64,000 bases of DNA from CAZLPW01 sp964561495 (GCA_964561495.1 CAZLPW010000004.1:5498-69497), one strand, 5' to 3'. Positions 35,824 through 45,927 are shown, counted from the first letter of the stretch. Program-made: numbers and translations. The notes: a model not told the origin generated them from the letters alone.

Positions 35824-36768
35824 TTAAAATTCAAATAATGCACTAACTGATTCACCTTTATGTATTCTAGATATTGCAGATCCAAAAACATTTGCTACCG
35901 AAACAACTTCCATATTATCCAATAACTTGTCAGCGGTTAAGGCAATGGTATCTGTAACAATAATTTTATTAATTTTTGATGATTCTAATCGTTCTATGGC
36001 AGGCCCAGATAAAACCCCATGTGTAGCAACCGCAGTAACGGATCTTGCTTCTTTTTCAAAAGCTGCATTAGCAGCATTAATTGTAGTACCTGCAGTATCA
36101 ATCATATCATCAATTATCAATACATCTAGACCATTTAATCGCCCAATTAAATGACTGATCTGAGCTTTATTTGGAGCAGTTCTTCTTTTATCAATTAAAG
36201 CAAAATGCATTCCCAGACGTTTTGCATAAGCTTGACTTATCGCAGCAGATCCAATATCAGGAGCTAGGACAACTGATTTTTCAGGATTAAAATTTTGCTT
36301 TTTTATTGCATCTATTAATACCATCCTACTATATAAATGATCAAATGGGACATTTGTAAAGCCTTGAATTTGAGTAGAATGTAAGTCCATCGTTATCACT
36401 CGGTTAACACCAATGGCTGTAAAGATATCTATCATTACTTTTGAAGAAATAGGAACACGTGGCTGGTCTTTTCTATCTTGACGACCATAACCAAAATAAG
36501 GAATAACGGCAGTAACTCTATCCGCGGAAGCTCTCATAGCCGCATCAGTCATAAGAGCAAGTTCAATAATATTTTCAGCTGGGCTATTAGTTGATTGTAT
36601 TAAAAACACATCATGTCCTCTAACATTTTCATTAAACTTCACCCATATTTCACCATCAGAAAATGTATTGAAAGATATTTTCCCTAAAGAATAGCCCTGG
36701 GATTTTGCAATTCTTTCCCCCAGTGCTGGATTACTTCTCCCACTAAATATTTTTAATTTATTTTTCAT
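35824..36768 (-). CDS. prs: Ribose-phosphate pyrophosphokinase (PRPP synthetase)
   Basis: This 314-residue protein shows the PRPP synthetase signatures YGRQDRKDQPR, DLHSTQIQGF (128-137) and the PRPP loop DDMIDTAGTT (220-229). It makes PRPP from ribose 5-phosphate for nucleotide, His and Trp synthesis. The ATG is ten bases after the tRNA-Gln gene and has no obvious Shine-Dalgarno sequence. Confidence 0.97.
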   Translation of the reverse strand: MKNKLKIFSGRSNPALGERIAKSQGYSLGKISFNTFSDGEIWVKFNENVRGHDVFLIQSTNSPAENIIELALMTDAAMRASADRVTAVIPYFGYGRQDRKDQPRVPISSKVMIDIFTAIGVNRVITMDLHSTQIQGFTNVPFDHLYSRMVLIDAIKKQNFNPEKSVVLAPDIGSAAISQAYAKRLGMHFALIDKRRTAPNKAQISHLIGRLNGLDVLIIDDMIDTAGTTINAANAAFEKEARSVTAVATHGVLSGPAIERLESSKINKIIVTDTIALTADKLLDNMEVVSVANVFGSAISRIHKGESVSALFEF

Positions 36769-36778
36769 TTTTTTATTG

Positions 36779-36849
36779 CTGGGCCGCAGGGACTCGAACC
36801 CCGACTGCCGGGACCAAAACCCGGTGTCCTACCATTAGACGACAGCCCA
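36779..36849 (-). tRNA. tRNA-Gln (anticodon UUG)
   Basis: Read on the minus strand, 71 bases fold as a cloverleaf. There is a seven-pair acceptor stem (TGGGCTG with CGGCCCA, one G-U), a D arm, an anticodon stem CCGGG/CCCGG around the loop TTTTGGT, and a T stem CGGGG/CCCTG around TTCGAGT. Discriminator is G. The anticodon TTG reads CAA. CCA is not encoded. It lies 7 bases after ispE and 10 bases before prs, inside the operon. Confidence 0.95.
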
Positions 36850-36856
36850 AAATTTT

Positions 36857-37705
36857 TTATATGGCAAAATGAATTTTTGGACGAGTAATTACAGAATGGT
36901 ATTCAGAGGAAAATTTTGACTTTGCCAACATAGCTTTGGCTTCATCATCAAATAATCCAAACACAGTCGAGCCTGAACCCGACAGACTGGCATACCATGC
37001 TCCGCTTCTCAAAAGCGAGCTCTTAATTCGCCCAATCTCTGGATATGCTGGAAAAATGACTATTTCAAAATCATTTTTAAACATCTCAAAAGGAGTTTTC
37101 TTTTCACCAATTAAGCCGCGAAATTTAATATTGCAACTATCTTCATCCAATACGTTTTTAATTTGGCCGTATGCCCAAGATGTTTCGATATTGATTTTCG
37201 GCATTATCAATAATACAGAACCATCAACAAATGAATTTACTTCAGTTAAAATATCACCTACACCTTCCCCAATTTGGGTTCCACCCTTAATAAAAAAGGG
37301 TACATCAGCACCAATTTTAATTGCAACCTGTTTTAGCTCTTGACTAGACATTCCTAATTTAAATAACTCGTTGATACCTTTTAAAGTCGCTGCTGCATTG
37401 GAAGACCCCCCTCCAAGCCCAGCACCAACAGGAATCTTTTTTTTTAACTTAATTGATATTCCGCTCAATCCAAATTTATCTGCCATCAAATTCCAAGCTT
37501 TAACACATAAATTATCGTTATTATTTAAATTTTTAATGTTACAAGTAAAACTATTCCTCGATTTAGTCTTTTTTAGTGTTATCATATCGTGAAATAATAA
37601 CTCTTGATATACGGTATTAATATCATGATAATCGTCTGCTCTTTTGTGCCCTATCTTTAACCCAATATTTATTTTACAGTAAGATTGAAAACTTATTTTG
37701 TTCAA
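36857..37705 (-). CDS. ispE: 4-diphosphocytidyl-2-C-methyl-D-erythritol kinase
   Basis: This 282-residue GHMP kinase carries the ATP loop PVGAGLGGGSSNAAA (about 92-106) and the C-terminal SGSGSTVFGLF motif. It phosphorylates CDP-methylerythritol in the MEP pathway. IspD and IspF, the steps on either side, are encoded just upstream. The gene is followed within seven bases by tRNA-Gln. Confidence 0.95.
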   Translation of the reverse strand: MNKISFQSYCKINIGLKIGHKRADDYHDINTVYQELLFHDMITLKKTKSRNSFTCNIKNLNNNDNLCVKAWNLMADKFGLSGISIKLKKKIPVGAGLGGGSSNAAATLKGINELFKLGMSSQELKQVAIKIGADVPFFIKGGTQIGEGVGDILTEVNSFVDGSVLLIMPKINIETSWAYGQIKNVLDEDSCNIKFRGLIGEKKTPFEMFKNDFEIVIFPAYPEIGRIKSSLLRSGAWYASLSGSGSTVFGLFDDEAKAMLAKSKFSSEYHSVITRPKIHFAI

Positions 37706-37727
37706 TTTAATCTATATTTTATAATTA

Positions 37728-38213
37728 TTAATCTTTATTTTTGTATAAAGTAGCTATCGTTTGAGATGCCCAGCCTGAAGAATTCCCAACAAAACCAAGA
37801 TAATCAGTAGTCGTTGCTTTGATTGAAATTTGGGATATTTTTATTTGTAAAGCCTCTGATAGCGTTTCTCTAATTAAAGGAATATACTTTTCTATTTTGG
37901 GTTTTTGTAAAATTACAGTGCTATCTAAATTATTTATTTTAAAACCAGCATCAAAAATTTTCCCAACAACGTGATTTACAAAATCAATACTTTTGACCCC
38001 TTCCCATTTTTTTTCATGACTTGGGAAAAAAAGACCAATGTCTCCCAATGCCGCGGCACCCAAAAGAGAATCAACAATAGAATGAGTGAGGGCGTCTCCA
38101 TCAGAGTGACCTACCGATCCTTTTTCAGATGGGATTTTTACACCGCCTACAACTAGTTTTTCTCCTTTGGAAAGAGCATGAACATCATAACCTATTCCAC
38201 ATCTAACTAGCAA
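37728..38213 (-). CDS. ispF: 2-C-methyl-D-erythritol 2,4-cyclodiphosphate synthase
   Basis: This protein has the metal-binding GIGYDVH and GHSDGDALTHSI motifs and the GAAALGDIGLFFP segment of IspF. From TTG 38213 it is 161 residues, close to the usual 157-160. A TTG at 38237 would add eight residues and overlap ispD by 31 bases. Either way the start is a TTG and overlaps the ispD stop. Confidence 0.93.
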   Translation of the reverse strand: MLVRCGIGYDVHALSKGEKLVVGGVKIPSEKGSVGHSDGDALTHSIVDSLLGAAALGDIGLFFPSHEKKWEGVKSIDFVNHVVGKIFDAGFKINNLDSTVILQKPKIEKYIPLIRETLSEALQIKISQISIKATTTDYLGFVGNSSGWASQTIATLYKNKD

Positions 38214-38878
38214 ATTAATTTTTCCGCCCTTAGCCAATCTTTTTTGGTTGTAATCTTAAAGTTATCTTCATCTCCATCTACTAATTTAACTCTGTATCCC
38301 ATTTCTTCCATTAACATAGATTCATCAGTAACAAACAATTTATTTTTTTCTCCATTTTTAGCTGCAATATTCAGCTTAGATTTACAAAATGCTTGGGGTG
38401 TTTGAGCAAGCCAGACGCTTTTTCTTTCAATGGTGTTTTTTACATTACCATTATAGCCTATTTTTATAGTATCACGACTAGGCACAGCCGTAATTGCACC
38501 ATCTGAGTTTTCACACCCATTAATAGAATTATTAATTACTTCTTGTGTTAAAAATGGTCTAGCTGCATCGTGAATACAAACTAAATTTGATTTTTTACTT
38601 GAAGCTTCTATTCCATTCCTTACAGAAGTTTGCCTATCGTGCCCACCTTCAATAACAATTACAGGTTTTTTTGGAAAGGTTTTTAAAACAATATTTTGAA
38701 CCCACTTAATTTTTGTTTTGGGTACAACTAAAATTATTTCATTAACTCTATCACAATAATAAAATTGCCTTACACTATAAAAAACAAGAGGTAACCCCCC
38801 CAATTTTTTAAACTGTTTTTGTGCACCAAACCTTTGGCCTTCCCCAGCTGCTGGAATAATTGCTGAAACAAATTCCAT
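38207..38878 (-). CDS. ispD: 2-C-methyl-D-erythritol 4-phosphate cytidylyltransferase
   Basis: This 223-residue nucleotidyltransferase has the N-terminal IPAAGEGQRFG loop, the VCIHDAARPF motif and the DDIK-type later segments. It makes CDP-methylerythritol from CTP. It overlaps ispF, and is 25 bases downstream of queA. Confidence 0.94.
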   Translation of the reverse strand: MEFVSAIIPAAGEGQRFGAQKQFKKLGGLPLVFYSVRQFYYCDRVNEIILVVPKTKIKWVQNIVLKTFPKKPVIVIEGGHDRQTSVRNGIEASSKKSNLVCIHDAARPFLTQEVINNSINGCENSDGAITAVPSRDTIKIGYNGNVKNTIERKSVWLAQTPQAFCKSKLNIAAKNGEKNKLFVTDESMLMEEMGYRVKLVDGDEDNFKITTKKDWLRAEKLIC

Positions 38879-38903
38879 TTATAATTCTATCTGGTTTATA
38901 ATT

Positions 38904-39956
38904 TTAGATAATCATCATAGCATCTCCATAACTAAGAAACCTATAGTTATGTTTTTTTGCTTCTCTGTATGCTTTCAAAATTAACTTTCTCCCTGCAAAG
39001 GCACCCACCATCATCATCAATGTGGATTTTGGAGAATGAAAATTTGTTATCATTTTATCTACCATCTTAAAATCATATGGGGGGTATATAAACTTATCTG
39101 TCCATCCACGCTTAGGAGTAACCTGAAAACCTGAAATAGCTATAGTTTCCAAAGCCCTTACAGTAGACGTCCCAACTGCGATAATATTCCTATGCCTTTT
39201 CCGTGCTTTATTAATAGCCATTGCAGTAGCTGGAGATACTTCAAAATATTCAGAATCCATTTGGTGCCTATTTAAATCTTCCACTTGGACTGGTCTAAAT
39301 GTTCCTAATCCTATATGAAGAGTTATATCATCTAGTATAACCCCTTTTTTATTTAATTTATTTATTAAATTATCTGTAAAGTGGAGCCCTGCAGTAGGAG
39401 CAGCTACAGCTCCGCGCGTCGATGCATATACTGTCTGATAACGCTTTTTATCTTTTGAATCAGCTTCCCTATCAATGTATGGAGGTAAAGGACATATTCC
39501 TATTTTGTCGATAACATCATTCAAATTAACACCATCTAGTTCAAATCTTACAACTCTCCCACCAGAAACTGTGTTATCGATCACATCGCACATAAGCTTA
39601 GGTGTAAACATCAACTTATTCCCAATTCGCACTTTACGTGCAGGCCGAACCATTACTTCCCATAAATTTTCAGATAGTTCTCGCAAAAGAAAAACTTCTA
39701 CTTTAGCTTCTGTTCTATCTTTGTTTGCATAGAGCCTAGCTGGAAAAACTTTAGTATTATTTAATACTAACAAATCATTTTTTCTCATATATTGGGAAAT
39801 ATCAGTAAACTTCCTATGCTCAATTTCACCAGACTGCTTATGGACAACCATTAATTTGGATCCATCTCTTCTCGGAGAAGGGTGTTGAGCAATAAATTTT
39901 TTTGGTAATGGGTAATTAAAATCACCTAGTTTGTATTTTTTCTTTTTTTCAATCAT
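38904..39956 (-). CDS. queA: S-adenosylmethionine:tRNA ribosyltransferase-isomerase QueA
   Basis: This 350-residue enzyme has the QueA landmarks FNYPLPKKFIAQHP, VFPARLYANK, AAPTAGLHFT and NFHSPKSTLMMMVGAF. It makes epoxyqueuosine on tRNA. It overlaps ruvB by four bases. RuvB-queA adjacency is common in other bacteria. The other queuosine genes are not in this window. Confidence 0.95.
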   Translation of the reverse strand: MIEKKKKYKLGDFNYPLPKKFIAQHPSPRRDGSKLMVVHKQSGEIEHRKFTDISQYMRKNDLLVLNNTKVFPARLYANKDRTEAKVEVFLLRELSENLWEVMVRPARKVRIGNKLMFTPKLMCDVIDNTVSGGRVVRFELDGVNLNDVIDKIGICPLPPYIDREADSKDKKRYQTVYASTRGAVAAPTAGLHFTDNLINKLNKKGVILDDITLHIGLGTFRPVQVEDLNRHQMDSEYFEVSPATAMAINKARKRHRNIIAVGTSTVRALETIAISGFQVTPKRGWTDKFIYPPYDFKMVDKMITNFHSPKSTLMMMVGAFAGRKLILKAYREAKKHNYRFLSYGDAMMII

Positions 39957-40975
39957 TTAAATAGTCTTTGTTGGTTAGTTGTTATTTTTTTTCCTAGTAA
40001 TTTGAATGCCGATTCTTGTGCAATTCGACCTCTTGAAGTTCGTTGGATAAATCCCTCTTTTATTAAAAACGGTTCATATACATCCTCAATTGTTGAAGAA
40101 TCTTCTCCTATAGCGACTGCCAAAGATTTAACTCCGACTGGACCACCTGTAAACTTATCTACAAGTGTATGTAATATTTTTCTATCCATATCATCTAAGC
40201 CTATTTCATCAATGCCAAGAGCGTCAAGAGCTGACTTTGCCACATTAGCGTCAATGGCCCCACCAGCTTTAATTTCAGCATAATCACGCGACCTTCGCAA
40301 AATTCTATTTGCAATCCTTGGAGTCCCTCTACTTCGACGAGCCAATTCCATTGCACCACTATCATCTATCTGAACTCCTAAAATATTCGCAGAACGAACT
40401 ACAATATGAAATAAGTCTTCTGGTTTATAATAATCTAGACGTAAAACCACACCAAATCTATCTCTTAATGGAGATGTTAAATTGCCAAGTCTAGTTGTTG
40501 CACCAACCAAAGTAAATGGCTCAATATTTAATTGAACACTTCGTGCACTAGGCCCTTTATCAATCATGATATCTATGACATAATCCTCCATTGCAGAGTA
40601 AAGATATTCCTCAACAACACTATTTAGTCTATGAATTTCATCAATAAAAAAAACATCTCTGTTTTCAAGATTTGTAATAACCCCCGCTAAATCTCCAGCT
40701 CTTTCAATTACAGGCCCTGAAGTTTGTCTAATTCCTACATTTAATTCTTTTGAAATAATATTAGCCAATGTTGTCTTGCCGAGTCCAGGTGGCCCAAATA
40801 ATAATACATGATCTAATGCATCATTTCTTTTATTAGATGCTTCAATATATAGTTTTAAGTTATCAACAATCTCTTTTTGCCCAATAAATTCATCAAATTT
40901 TGAAGGTCGAAGCGAATTTTCTAATACAATATCATCATTTAGAGGTTCTGGATCAGTAATATGTAAATCTGTCAT
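39953..40975 (-). CDS. ruvB: Holliday junction branch-migration helicase RuvB
   Basis: This 340-residue AAA+ protein has Walker A GPPGLGKTT (61-69), Walker B with DEIH (112-115), the GATTRLGNLTSPLRDRFG sensor segment and a C-terminal winged helix. It drives branch migration with RuvA, which is not in this window. A TATAAT-like hexamer lies upstream at 41009-41014 on the minus strand, without a good partner at -35. Confidence 0.97.
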   Translation of the reverse strand: MTDLHITDPEPLNDDIVLENSLRPSKFDEFIGQKEIVDNLKLYIEASNKRNDALDHVLLFGPPGLGKTTLANIISKELNVGIRQTSGPVIERAGDLAGVITNLENRDVFFIDEIHRLNSVVEEYLYSAMEDYVIDIMIDKGPSARSVQLNIEPFTLVGATTRLGNLTSPLRDRFGVVLRLDYYKPEDLFHIVVRSANILGVQIDDSGAMELARRSRGTPRIANRILRRSRDYAEIKAGGAIDANVAKSALDALGIDEIGLDDMDRKILHTLVDKFTGGPVGVKSLAVAIGEDSSTIEDVYEPFLIKEGFIQRTSRGRIAQESAFKLLGKKITTNQQRLFK

Positions 40976-41072
40976 TAAATAAAATTATAATTATTAAGCT
41001 AAAATCTAATTATAATAATAACATGAGAAATAAAGAACACAAAGAGAAGTAATAAAAAAATTTATCAAGATA

Positions 41073-43904
41073 TCATTTGTTCTTTAAGGCCTTTTCCAAA
41101 AATATTCCTGTATATGAATCTTTTACTTTGCAAACAGCTTCGGGCTCTCCTGTAGCAATTACACAACCACCATCGTTTCCTCCTTCTGGACCTAAATCGA
41201 TAATAAAATCTGCGCTTTTTATAACATCCATGTTATGTTCAATAACTATTACAGTATTTCCTCTACTCACTAATATTTTTAATACAGAGAGCAACATTTT
41301 TATATCTTCAAAGTGTAACCCCGTAGTAGGTTCATCCAAAATATAAATAGTTTTTGATGTACCCATTTTTGATAATTCTGAACTTAATTTTATGCGCTGG
41401 GCTTCTCCTCCTGACAACGTTGTTGCCTGTTGTCCCAATTGAATATATCCTAACCCAACATCTGACAAAGTTTGCAAACGTTTTTTTATAGGATTAATAT
41501 TTGAAAAAAAATCTAAAGCATCATTAACTGCCATATTCAATATATCTGCAATGCTTTTAGACCTGTATTTTATTTCCAGCGTTTCACGATTATATCGTTT
41601 GCCCTGACAAATATCACATTTTACATAGACATCTGGTAAAAAATTCATAACAATTTTTATTATACCATCACCCTCACACGATTCACATCTCCCCCCCTTG
41701 ACATTAAAAGAAAATCGTCCTGGTTTATAGCCTCGTATTTTTGAATCTGGCAATTGAGCATATAAATCCCTTACATGTGTAAAAACACCAGTGTAAGTAG
41801 CAGGATTTGAACGAGGAGTCCGCCCAATAGGTTTTTGATCTATATTTATAACTTTATCTAAAAATTCAATCCCCGTTATTGATTCATATTTTAATGGATA
41901 GGAAGGAAAAGATGTTAATTCTTTTCGCAAAGCTGGGAATAATGTTTCATTAATCAAAGTACTTTTCCCACTTCCTGATACTCCAGTTACCACAATAAAT
42001 TGACCTAATGGAAAATCTACATTTATAGATTGTAAATTATTTCCACATGCTCCTTTTATCTTTAAAATTTTATTTCGCGTTTTTCTTCTAATTTTAGGAA
42101 TTGGAATCTTCTTCTTACCTGTTATATATTTTGCAGTTAAGGATAATTTTGCATCTTCCAATCTAGAGGGCTCACCAGCAAAAGTAACTTCCCCCCCAAA
42201 GCGCCCAGCTCCCGGGCCTATATCAACAACATAGTCAGCCGATTTAATTGTTTCTTTATCATGCTCTACAACTAAAATGGTATTCCCAATATCCCTAAGA
42301 GATTTTAAAGTTTCTAACAACCGCGTATTATCTCTAGGATGCAAACCAATAGACGGCTCATCTAACACATAAAGGACTCCTACCAATTGTGAACCTATTT
42401 GAGAAGCTAAACGTATACGCTGGGCCTCCCCTCCTGAAAGTGTCATTGCAGCACGATTTAAAGTTAAATATTCCAATCCAACATTTATTAGAAAAGACAA
42501 ACGCTGAGAAATTTCATTTAAAATTTGTTCGGCAATTTTGAATTCCATTTTTGTAAGATTTAATTGACCAAAAAATAATTTTGCATTTTTTATAGACATC
42601 GATGAAATAGAACCAATAGTATTTTTATTAATTTTAACCGCTAATGATTCTTTTTTAAGACGATCCCCATTGCATGCTTGGCAAGGCCGCATGCTCATAT
42701 ATTGCTCTATCCAAGTTCTAACTCTGGATGAATTTGTCTGGCTATAACGTCTTATTAAATTAGGAATCACGCCCTCCCAGCCACCAGTATAAGTTCCTGA
42801 CCATCGATCAGAAGAATAATTCATTTTATACTGATTTTTCCCACTTCCAAATAAAAGCACTTGCCTAGTATCTGGGTTTAATTTGAACCAAGGAGTCGAA
42901 AAATTAAAATTAATATGCAAGGATAAACTTTTTAAGATATTCCCATACCAGTTACCTCTTGGTTGCTCTCCTAGTGGAGCTATCGCCCCCTGAATGAGAC
43001 TTTTCGATTTATCTGGAATAACTAAATTAGGATCAACTTCCATATTAGACCCGATACCATCACAGTCTTCACACGCACCATAAGGAGAATTAAACGAAAA
43101 CATTCTAGGAGTTATTTCTTCCAAACTAATTTCACAATCAGAACATGCTAAATGTTCGCTAAAAATAAACTCAGCCCCATCAATTTCTTTTACTGAAACT
43201 AACCCATTCCCAATATTTAGTGCGAGTTCAATGGATTCTGTGATACGCTCATTCATTTGTTTTTTAATAATTAATCTATCAATAACAACTTCAATATTAT
43301 GTTTTTTGTTTTTATTTATTTGGAATTTTTCTCCAATATTATACACAACCCCATCAACCCTAACTCTTAAAAATCCATCTTTCTTTATTTTTTCTAAAAG
43401 GGCTTTGTGTTGACCCTTTCTTCCTCTTATTACAGGTGCAAGAATTAAAATTTTTGCTTCTTTTTTTAATTTCTTTATTGTATCTACTATTTGCTGAACT
43501 GTTTGCTTTTTTACTGGCTTATCACACTTCCAACAATGAGGTGTACCAACATGAGTAAATAATAATCGAAGATAATCGTGAATTTCAGTTACCGTTCCAA
43601 CAGTTGATCTCGGATTTCTTAAACTAGTTTTTTGCTCTATTGAAATAGCTGGAGACAAGCCCTCTATGGAATCGACATCTGGTTTCTCCATTAACCCTAA
43701 AAATTGTCTTGCATAGGAAGATAATGACTCTACATAGCGACGCTGCCCTTCAGCGTAAATAGTATCAAAAGCAAGAGAAGATTTACCTGAACCTGATAAA
43801 CCCGTTATTACGACTAATTTGTCTCTTGGAATTTCAACATCTATGTTTTTTAAGTTATGCTGGCGGGCACCTTTGACAATTATTTTTTCTTTATATTTTT
43901 TCAT
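41073..43904 (-). CDS. uvrA: Excinuclease ABC subunit A
   Basis: This 943-residue protein has two ABC ATPase modules (first Walker A GLSGSGKSS at 35-43; second GVSGSGKST in the C-terminal half), two LSGGEAQRI signatures, and zinc-binding CxxC pairs (CSDC ... CEDC and CESC ... CDIC). It recognises DNA damage for nucleotide excision repair. I chose ATG 43904 over a TTG three codons upstream. Confidence 0.97.
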   Translation of the reverse strand: MKKYKEKIIVKGARQHNLKNIDVEIPRDKLVVITGLSGSGKSSLAFDTIYAEGQRRYVESLSSYARQFLGLMEKPDVDSIEGLSPAISIEQKTSLRNPRSTVGTVTEIHDYLRLLFTHVGTPHCWKCDKPVKKQTVQQIVDTIKKLKKEAKILILAPVIRGRKGQHKALLEKIKKDGFLRVRVDGVVYNIGEKFQINKNKKHNIEVVIDRLIIKKQMNERITESIELALNIGNGLVSVKEIDGAEFIFSEHLACSDCEISLEEITPRMFSFNSPYGACEDCDGIGSNMEVDPNLVIPDKSKSLIQGAIAPLGEQPRGNWYGNILKSLSLHINFNFSTPWFKLNPDTRQVLLFGSGKNQYKMNYSSDRWSGTYTGGWEGVIPNLIRRYSQTNSSRVRTWIEQYMSMRPCQACNGDRLKKESLAVKINKNTIGSISSMSIKNAKLFFGQLNLTKMEFKIAEQILNEISQRLSFLINVGLEYLTLNRAAMTLSGGEAQRIRLASQIGSQLVGVLYVLDEPSIGLHPRDNTRLLETLKSLRDIGNTILVVEHDKETIKSADYVVDIGPGAGRFGGEVTFAGEPSRLEDAKLSLTAKYITGKKKIPIPKIRRKTRNKILKIKGACGNNLQSINVDFPLGQFIVVTGVSGSGKSTLINETLFPALRKELTSFPSYPLKYESITGIEFLDKVINIDQKPIGRTPRSNPATYTGVFTHVRDLYAQLPDSKIRGYKPGRFSFNVKGGRCESCEGDGIIKIVMNFLPDVYVKCDICQGKRYNRETLEIKYRSKSIADILNMAVNDALDFFSNINPIKKRLQTLSDVGLGYIQLGQQATTLSGGEAQRIKLSSELSKMGTSKTIYILDEPTTGLHFEDIKMLLSVLKILVSRGNTVIVIEHNMDVIKSADFIIDLGPEGGNDGGCVIATGEPEAVCKVKDSYTGIFLEKALKNK

Positions 43905-43983
43905 TTTTAACAAATCTCTTATTATTTGTTATTTTGGTCAACATCAAACTTAAAGGATTTGTAATTTATAGTTGAATTAATAA

Positions 43984-44556
43984 GTGCAAAAATCTAGAGT
44001 GCAAATTTCATCAAAAAATAAAATTTTAATTTCGATGCCAAATATTGTGGATCCCTGTTTTTCTAATTCAGTTATATTACTTTGTGAACACAACAAAAAA
44101 GGAGCAATGGGAATTATAATTAATAAAATAATTGATGAATCAATCCTTGATCAAATAATTGATGAAAAATATTATACTGGTATATTACCAGAACCATCTC
44201 CCCCAGATATTTTTTTTGGTGGACCAATATTAATCAACAAGGGCTTCATTTTACACCGGTCATATAATAAAACAAAAAATACAATCAAAATTTCTAATAA
44301 TTTTTCTATTACTGATTACAAAAATGCAGAATCATTGATTAATAAAAATAATAAATTCGATTATAAATTGGTTTTTGGCCATGCTGGTTGGTCAGCTGGT
44401 CAATTAGAACAGGAAATCAAAAAAGGTGACTGGTTAATACAAAATATAAACCCTGATTTTGTTTTTAACGAAGACTGTGATAAAATGTGGGATAATGCAA
44501 CTTCAAGCTTAGGTTTTGAATCAGGGGCAATCACAATTATAAATGCTAAAGCATAA
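43984..44556 (+). CDS. YqgE/AlgH (UPF0301) family protein
   Basis: This 190-residue protein has the UPF0301 pattern: ISMPNIVDPCFSNSVILLCEHNKKGAMGIIINK near the N-terminus, FFGGPI in the middle and VFGHAGWSAGQLEQEI later. The biochemical role of the family is not settled. The start is GTG 43984, with a second in-frame GTG five codons on. It is divergent from uvrA across about 80 bases. Confidence 0.9.
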   Translation: MQKSRVQISSKNKILISMPNIVDPCFSNSVILLCEHNKKGAMGIIINKIIDESILDQIIDEKYYTGILPEPSPPDIFFGGPILINKGFILHRSYNKTKNTIKISNNFSITDYKNAESLINKNNKFDYKLVFGHAGWSAGQLEQEIKKGDWLIQNINPDFVFNEDCDKMWDNATSSLGFESGAITIINAKA

Positions 44557-44673
44557 TTATAATACTAACTATTACCTTAGAAAAAATTTAGAATTAAATT
44601 TATCTAACTTTATACATAAAAAGATTTTCTTCTTGATTTTACATTAATGAATCTTGAAAATAGAAGCTGATAA

Positions 44674-45054
44674 ATGATTAATTTAATTAAGCAAAAACAC
44701 ATTTTAATATCTTTGCTGGCTTTTTTGTGCTTTATGGCCTGTGCGAAGCAAGACCCTGCTAGACATTTAAATTTAGGAAATTGGTACTTAGAAAAAGGCT
44801 TGATCGATGAAGCTATCTTAGAATATCGTGAAGTTTCTCGAATGTATTCATCTGATCAAAGCCAACTAACTAGAGAACAATTCGATATTTTGGGAAAAGC
44901 TCACTTTAAACTAGCTATCGCATATACAAAAAAAGGCTGGTGGGAATATGCCCTAAGCGAGGCAAAAATTAGTTTTGATGTACAGCCTAACAAAGATAGC
45001 CATGATCTTGTTCAGTTAATTGAACAAAAAATTGCTTTAAAAAATAATTCATAG
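44674..45054 (+). CDS. Predicted TPR-containing lipoprotein
   Basis: This 126-residue protein has a signal sequence ending at a lipobox-like FMAC with Cys23. About two tetratricopeptide repeats follow (HLNLGNWYLEKGLIDEAILEY and HFKLAIAYTKKGWWEYALSEA). It is probably anchored to a membrane and acts as an adaptor. The partner is unknown. The gene stands alone, 117 bases after the algH-like gene and convergent with the SDR gene. Confidence 0.7.
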   Translation: MINLIKQKHILISLLAFLCFMACAKQDPARHLNLGNWYLEKGLIDEAILEYREVSRMYSSDQSQLTREQFDILGKAHFKLAIAYTKKGWWEYALSEAKISFDVQPNKDSHDLVQLIEQKIALKNNS

Positions 45055-45076
45055 AACAATTTTTAGTATAAATTTT

Positions 45077-45859
45077 TTAAATCGTCCCAGATCTATGCTC
45101 TCCACCATCACAATAGATTATAGAACAATTAATAAAATCAGCCTCTGGTTTCAAAAGCATTGAAATGGTAGCCGCAATATCTTCTGGAGTTGTGGTCCTT
45201 CGCATTGGATTGCGTTTTTTCGTATTCTCAACCCAATTCTCCCAGTCTTTAGTTATTTTTGTAAGAGCCCTTGTAGGTGTTATTCCAGCTTGAATTGTAT
45301 TTGCGGTAATTCCCGCATGCCCCAGTTCCCATCCAATTTGTCTAATTATTGCTTCCATTGCAACCTTAGCAACACTAACAGGCCCATAACCATCCATAGC
45401 TAAATAATTCCCTTCGCTTGTTAATCCCATTATTCTAGAACCAGCGCTTAATAAATCAGCATTATATAGACTTTGGGTCCAATATAATAATGAATTACCC
45501 ATTACATGAATAGTCATATCCATTTGACGCTGGGTAACAGGTTTATCTCCAAAAAAATTAGTTGTTGTTCCAAACGCAATAGAATGAAGAAAAAGCTTAA
45601 GAGAGCCACCAGATGTGATGTTTTTTATTTCTGGTAGGTATTTTTCAATTGCCTCCGCTGATGCTGCATTAGTATTGAAATAAACAGATTTGCCACCATT
45701 TAAATCATTCACATCATTAATAGTTTTTTCAGCTTCTTTTTTCGCCTCTCCTCTATCAAAATGAAACCCTATTATACCATAACCTTCCATAGCTAACCGC
45801 TTTGCAGTAGCGCCACCATGACCTGTTGAAGCACCAAGTATTAATACCCATTTTGACAT
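45077..45859 (-). CDS. Enoyl-ACP reductase-like short-chain dehydrogenase
   Basis: This 260-residue SDR has an N-terminal LGASTGHGGATAKRLA nucleotide loop. Its active site YGPVSVAK has the Tyr-X6-Lys spacing of enoyl-ACP reductases (FabI/FabL) rather than the usual Tyr-X3-Lys. The glycine loop differs from E. coli FabI and is closer to the FabL style. It is divergent from fabA across 126 bases, supporting a role in fatty-acid synthesis. AGGAG lies five bases before the ATG. The exact substrate is inferred. Confidence 0.75.
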   Translation of the reverse strand: MSKWVLILGASTGHGGATAKRLAMEGYGIIGFHFDRGEAKKEAEKTINDVNDLNGGKSVYFNTNAASAEAIEKYLPEIKNITSGGSLKLFLHSIAFGTTTNFFGDKPVTQRQMDMTIHVMGNSLLYWTQSLYNADLLSAGSRIMGLTSEGNYLAMDGYGPVSVAKVAMEAIIRQIGWELGHAGITANTIQAGITPTRALTKITKDWENWVENTKKRNPMRRTTTPEDIAATISMLLKPEADFINCSIIYCDGGEHRSGTI

Positions 45860-45899
45860 ACCTTCTCCTATTATTTCCGTAATAAATTTACCTGATTTA

Positions 45900-45927
45900 T
45901 TTATAATGTTATATAATGAAAGAACAA
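45900..45927 (-). promoter_or_regulatory. Candidate promoter for the enoyl-reductase-like gene
   Basis: On the minus strand TTGTTC (45927-45922) and TATAAA (45905-45900) are 16 bases apart. The predicted start is about 35 bases before the ATG, leaving room for the AGGAG site. The -35 match is weak and the area is AT-rich. Confidence 0.3.

Noticed and set aside
41009..41014. Promoter for ruvB
   Set aside because: A perfect TATAAT on the minus strand has no acceptable -35 partner at 15-19 bases, and such hexamers are frequent in this AT-rich DNA.
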